Origin: Haloechinothrix aidingensis
GTDB lineage: Bacteria > Actinomycetota > Actinomycetes > Mycobacteriales > Pseudonocardiaceae
Length of the DNA: 64,000 nucleotides
Direction: 5' to 3'
Assembly: GCF_013450155.1 (NCBI RefSeq)
Contig: NZ_JACCKD010000001.1
Span: forward strand, 1-64,000
Part shown: piece after piece, positions 60,791 to 64,000 of the stretch
Layout: each line of letters opens with the position of its first letter
Numbering within the stretch: position 1 is the stretch's first letter
Made by a program: the position numbers and the translations under genes
The notes under the pieces: generated by a model
Told to the model about the DNA's origin: nothing
Databases searched by the model: none
The model's input: only the letters and a program-made list of their open reading frames with translations

Positions 60791-62023
60791 ATGCGTCGGT
60801 TCAGTCTGTGGATGCGCGCGCATCCGATGGCCGGGGACAGCGCCGTGGCACTGCTGATCGCCGTGCTCGACATCGGCATCTACCTCAACAACCCGGAACG
60901 CGCCACGTGGTACGTGACGCTGCCCGTGGTGCTCGCCACGGTGCTGCCGATCGTGTTCCGCCGTCGCTACCCCGTCGCCGTCGCCTACGTCGTGCTCGTC
61001 ACCGGGGCGGTGCACGCCGCGCTGGAGCTACCTCTCGCGGCGTTCGTCACCTCCGGCATCGCGGTCTACACGCTGGTGGTCTACGTCGGAAGGCGGCACG
61101 CGGCGTTCTACACAGCCGTCCTCTCGGCAGCGACCGTCGTGCAGATCCTCGTGCAGGTCGAGCGCGACCGGTGGATGCTCAGTATCGGGTTCTCCATCGG
61201 GGTGTACGTATTCAGCTGGCTGCTCGGGGAGTTCCTCGGTGCGCGCCGGGCCTACCAGGCGGAGCTGGAGGCGCGCCTGGAGCTGCTCGAGTCGGAGCGC
61301 GAGCACCTCGCCAGGCTCGCGGTAGCCGACGAACGGGGCCGGATCGCTCGCGAGCTGCACGACATCGTCGCGCACTCGGTCAGCGTGATCGTGGTGCACG
61401 CGGACGGAGCGCGTTGCACGATCGACTCCGATCCGGCGGCTGCCTGCCGCGCGATGGACACGATCTCCGAGACCGGCCGATCGGCGCTGACCGAGCTGCG
61501 CAGGCTCGTCGATGTGCTGCGCAACCCCGACTCCGAAACCGAGCCGTTGCAACCGCAGCTCGGGGTGGACGCGCTGACGGACCTGGTCGACCGGGTACGC
61601 GCCTCCGGCCTGGACGTGCGCGTGGAACGTGCCGACGACCTGGACGACCTGGATGCCGGCCTCGCGCTCGGGGTGCACCGGGTGGTGCAGGAGGCACTGA
61701 CCAATGTGCTCAAGCACGCCCGCACGAGCGCTCGCACGTACGTGTCGGTCGAACGCGACACCGCCGCCGTGCATGTCACCGTTACCGACGACGGCGCGGG
61801 CAAGGCCAACCCTGTGGGGGCCGCCCAGCCCGCACCGGCAGGTGGGAACGGGATCATCGGCATGCGCGAGCGCGTGCACGTGTTCGGTGGCACCCTCTCC
61901 GTAGGGCCGCGGCTCGGCGGCGGGTGGTGCGTCCACGCGACGTTCCCCACGGCACGGGCCGGGACCGGCACCGGCGGCCCGCAACCGGACAGCTCGACCC
62001 CGACCGGGAAGGTCCGTTCATGA
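60791..62023 (+). CDS. Two-component sensor histidine kinase (NarL-associated, HisKA_3 type)
   Basis: 410 residues: four to five N-terminal membrane helices (VALLIAVLDIGIYL, TLPVVLATVLPIVF, YVVLVTGAVHAALEL, SIGFSIGVYVFSWLLG), a short coiled coil, the H-box RIARELHDIVAHSVSVIVV with the phospho-accepting His, and an HATPase domain with VVQEALTNVLKHA and DDGAGKANP / GIIGMRERV. There is no large extracellular sensor, so it probably senses membrane or cell-wall stress within the bilayer. The response regulator gene follows about 100 bases downstream. Confidence 0.93.
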   Translation: MRRFSLWMRAHPMAGDSAVALLIAVLDIGIYLNNPERATWYVTLPVVLATVLPIVFRRRYPVAVAYVVLVTGAVHAALELPLAAFVTSGIAVYTLVVYVGRRHAAFYTAVLSAATVVQILVQVERDRWMLSIGFSIGVYVFSWLLGEFLGARRAYQAELEARLELLESEREHLARLAVADERGRIARELHDIVAHSVSVIVVHADGARCTIDSDPAAACRAMDTISETGRSALTELRRLVDVLRNPDSETEPLQPQLGVDALTDLVDRVRASGLDVRVERADDLDDLDAGLALGVHRVVQEALTNVLKHARTSARTYVSVERDTAAVHVTVTDDGAGKANPVGAAQPAPAGGNGIIGMRERVHVFGGTLSVGPRLGGGWCVHATFPTARAGTGTGGPQPDSSTPTGKVRS

Positions 62024-62125
62024 GGAAGGACGCGCGCCCCGACCACCCCTCCCATGGGCGCCCGATCCCGCGGACGGGCCTCACCCGAGCTGGGGATATC
62101 ACTCCGGACGGAGACAGGGGGACTC

Positions 62126-62794
62126 GTGATTCGCGTACTGCTCGTCGATGACCAGGAACTGATGCGTGCCGGGTTCCACATGGTGCTCGGGGCCGCCGAG
62201 GACATCGAGGTGGCAGGCGAGGCGGGCGACGGGGACACCGCGGTACGGCTCACGACCGAGCTCGACCCGGATGTCGTGCTGATGGACATCCGGATGCCCG
62301 GGCTGAACGGGGTGGAGGCCACCCGGCGGATCGTGGCGTCACACCCGGCGCGGGTGCTCGTGATGACCACCTTCGACCTCGACGAGTACGTCTACTCCGC
62401 ACTCAAGGCCGGGGCGAGCGGGTTCCTCCTCAAAGACACCGCCCCCGGCGACCTGATCTCCGCGTTGCGCTCGGTGGCCACCGGCGATGCGGTGGTGTCA
62501 CCGAGCATCACCCGCAGGTTGCTGGACCGGTTCGCGGACTCGGCCGACCAGCCTCAGGACGACTCGGCGCTGGACGTGCTCACCGACCGCGAACGCGAGG
62601 TGCTCGCGCTGGTGGCGCGGGGCCTGTCCAACACCGAGATCGCCGGGCAGCTGTACCTGTCCGAGGCCACCGTCAAGACGCATGTCGGCAGGCTGCTTGC
62701 CAAACTGGATCTCCGCGACAGGGTGCAGGCCGTCGTGTTGGCCTACGACACCGGTCTTGCACGGCCCGGCGGGGCTCCCAGCAGGCCGTCCTGA
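62126..62794 (+). CDS. NarL/LuxR-family response regulator
   Basis: Receiver domain (residues 1-120) with acidic pocket LLVDDQELMRAG, phospho-Asp in DVVLMDIRMPG, Thr in MTTFDLD and Lys in FLLKDTAPG. The C-terminal LuxR helix-turn-helix has LTDREREVLALVARGLSNTE and SEATVKTHVGRLLAKL. The GTG at 62126 has GGGGG upstream. Length is 222 residues. It most likely controls the ABC transporter gene that follows; CAGGG repeats in the gap (62857 and 62869) are possible binding sites. Confidence 0.93.
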   Translation: MIRVLLVDDQELMRAGFHMVLGAAEDIEVAGEAGDGDTAVRLTTELDPDVVLMDIRMPGLNGVEATRRIVASHPARVLVMTTFDLDEYVYSALKAGASGFLLKDTAPGDLISALRSVATGDAVVSPSITRRLLDRFADSADQPQDDSALDVLTDREREVLALVARGLSNTEIAGQLYLSEATVKTHVGRLLAKLDLRDRVQAVVLAYDTGLARPGGAPSRPS

Positions 62795-63062
62795 TCCCAC
62801 CCGCCGCCCTGGCTGCCCACGCTGGCCCCGTCCCGTAGCCACCCCTGGACGCGAATCAGGGTCGGAATCAGGGCGATCACGGATCGTCTACGCCGCACGA
62901 AGCGACGAGACTACGACCTGGGTCGGCCACGAAATCAACCTCGGGACCGACGCGCGCGACCCCGGTGACGGGGCATGCTCGAAGAGACAACGGGGGACCG
63001 GCCGCCACCAGCACGGGGCCGGGCCGGGAATCGACCGGCACTACGGAGAGGGAGATACCACC

Positions 63063-64000
63063 ATGATCGAGGCGAGAGGCCTCACCAAGCGTTACGGCGA
63101 GACCACAGCCGTCGACGACTTGTCGTTCGCCGCGGAGCCGGGGGTGGTGACAGGGTTCCTCGGCCCCAACGGTGCGGGCAAGTCGACCACCATGCGGATG
63201 ATCCTCGGGCTCGACCGGCCCACGAGCGGTTCGGTCACCGTGAGCGGGAAGCGCTACCACGAGCTGCGCCACCCGCTGCGCACCGTGGGCGCCCTGATCG
63301 ACGCTCGCTGGGTCCACCCCAACCGCTCCGCCCGATCACACCTGCGGTGGATGGCCAAGTCCAACGACATCCCGCAGCGGCGTGTCGACGAGGTGCTGGA
63401 GACCGTCGGGTTGACCTCGGTGGCGAACAAGAAGGCCGGGGGATTCTCGCTCGGCATGTCGCAGCGGCTGGGTATCGCGGGGGCGCTGCTCGGCGACCCG
63501 GAGATCCTGATGTTCGACGAGCCGGTCAACGGCCTGGACCCGGAGGGCATCCTCTGGATCCGCCGGTTCATGCACCGGCTCGCCGACGAAGGCCGCACGG
63601 TGTTCGTCTCCAGCCACCTGCTCTCCGAGATGGCGCTGACCGCCCAGGATCTCGTCGTCATCGGCAAGGGGGAGCTGATCGCGCAATGCAGCACGGCAGA
63701 TTTCGTCTCCCGTGCCACCGAGGACGCGGTGAAGGTGCGCAGCCCGCAACTCGCCGAGTTCCGGCCGGTGCTGGCCGACGCGGGCGCGTCGGTACGCGGC
63801 GAGGACGGCGCGGTCCTTGTCTCCGGACTGGACAGCGACGCCATCGGTGACCTCGCCGCGCGGCACCAGGTCGTACTGCATGAGCTCAGTCCCCAGCAGG
63901 GCTCGCTGGAGCAGGCCTTCATGCAGATCACCGGCGACTCCGTGGAGTACGCCAGCGACTTCGACGACCGTGCCCCCGCGACAACCGAGCTGGCAGGCAC
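63063..64000 (+). CDS. ABC transporter ATP-binding protein (3' end beyond the window)
   Basis: The first 312 residues of an ABC-2-type exporter ATPase are present. Walker A is GPNGAGKST, the signature FSLGMSQRLGIAGAL and Walker B ILMFDEPVNGLDPEGI; switch His is in VFVSSHLLSEM. The N-terminal MIEARGLTKRYGETTAVDDL is typical of bacitracin/lantibiotic-type (BcrA) ATPases. The ATG has GGAGAGGGAG upstream. Preceded by a NarL-type two-component system, the usual arrangement for inducible ABC exporters; a permease should follow outside the window. Confidence 0.9.
   Translation, partial: MIEARGLTKRYGETTAVDDLSFAAEPGVVTGFLGPNGAGKSTTMRMILGLDRPTSGSVTVSGKRYHELRHPLRTVGALIDARWVHPNRSARSHLRWMAKSNDIPQRRVDEVLETVGLTSVANKKAGGFSLGMSQRLGIAGALLGDPEILMFDEPVNGLDPEGILWIRRFMHRLADEGRTVFVSSHLLSEMALTAQDLVVIGKGELIAQCSTADFVSRATEDAVKVRSPQLAEFRPVLADAGASVRGEDGAVLVSGLDSDAIGDLAARHQVVLHELSPQQGSLEQAFMQITGDSVEYASDFDDRAPATTELAG

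Noticed and set aside
1-64000. tRNA, rRNA or CRISPR array
   Set aside because: No cloverleaf-like sequence with a recognisable T-loop, no rRNA segment and no regularly spaced direct repeats were found by reading.

Overview
The window is high-GC, gene-dense DNA from an actinomycete, most likely a member of the Pseudonocardiales. The evidence is frequent GTG starts, four-base ATGA/GTGA overlaps, an Rv0238/htdX/fabG4/fadA2-like lipid block, a type VII secretion-type small protein, a DUF222/13E12 HNH gene behind an actinobacterial LexA box, a TipA-type regulator and a GTP-type PEP carboxykinase. I cannot name the species. No rRNA, tRNA or CRISPR array was recognised.

Region 1 (1-12.5 kb) is a cell-surface polysaccharide locus. 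It holds a cut-off GT4 glycosyltransferase, a Wzt/Wzm-type ABC exporter, two paralogous GT-B glycosyltransferases flanking a nucleotide-sugar (uronate-forming) dehydrogenase, an asparagine-synthetase-like protein without the amidotransferase cysteine, a small unknown protein, a large two-part glycosyltransferase, and a sugar-transfer-associated ATP-grasp protein.

Region 2 (12.6-27.4 kb) is the unusual part and my best candidate for an undescribed system. It encodes an Asp/Glu racemase; an 875-residue fusion of enolase-like, cyanophycin-synthetase-like ATP-grasp and acylphosphatase domains; a translationally coupled ATP-grasp protein with a degenerate acylphosphatase tail; a broken ATP-grasp remnant; a CapA(PgsA)-ATP-grasp fusion; a tandem ATP-grasp protein; and, on the other strand, an SRPBCC protein with an enolase-like/TupA-like ATP-grasp fusion. 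With the dehydrogenase and asparagine-synthetase-like protein of region 1, the simplest reading is that an amino acid (possibly D-configured) or oligopeptide is joined by amide bonds to a uronic-acid-containing surface polymer, a teichuronopeptide-like material. This is inference. A LexA-controlled HNH/DUF222 gene sits inside the cluster.

Region 3 (27.5-38.8 kb) has a large repeat-rich membrane-anchored protein, a polar amino-acid ABC importer, an M20 peptidase behind a perfect Crp-type site, and the three-gene branched-chain 2-oxoacid dehydrogenase operon.

Region 4 (38.8-48.7 kb) begins with a three-gene cassette that looks like a type VII secretion substrate, a WXG/DUF6973 effector and a lipoprotein. 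It continues with FxsA, an SCP2 sterol-carrier protein, a TetR regulator, HtdX/FabG4/FadA2 with shared palindromic operators, and a DrrAB-type exporter.

Region 5 (48.8-64 kb) holds a TipA-like gene flanked by two copies of a long palindromic repeat (four copies seen in the window), an AAA-type ATPase, a small basic protein, a secreted tripeptidyl-aminopeptidase-like hydrolase, pckG, a DUF6802-like acidic repeat protein, two dynamin-like GTPases separated by a GrpE-like gene, and a NarL-type two-component system followed by a cut-off ABC transporter ATPase.
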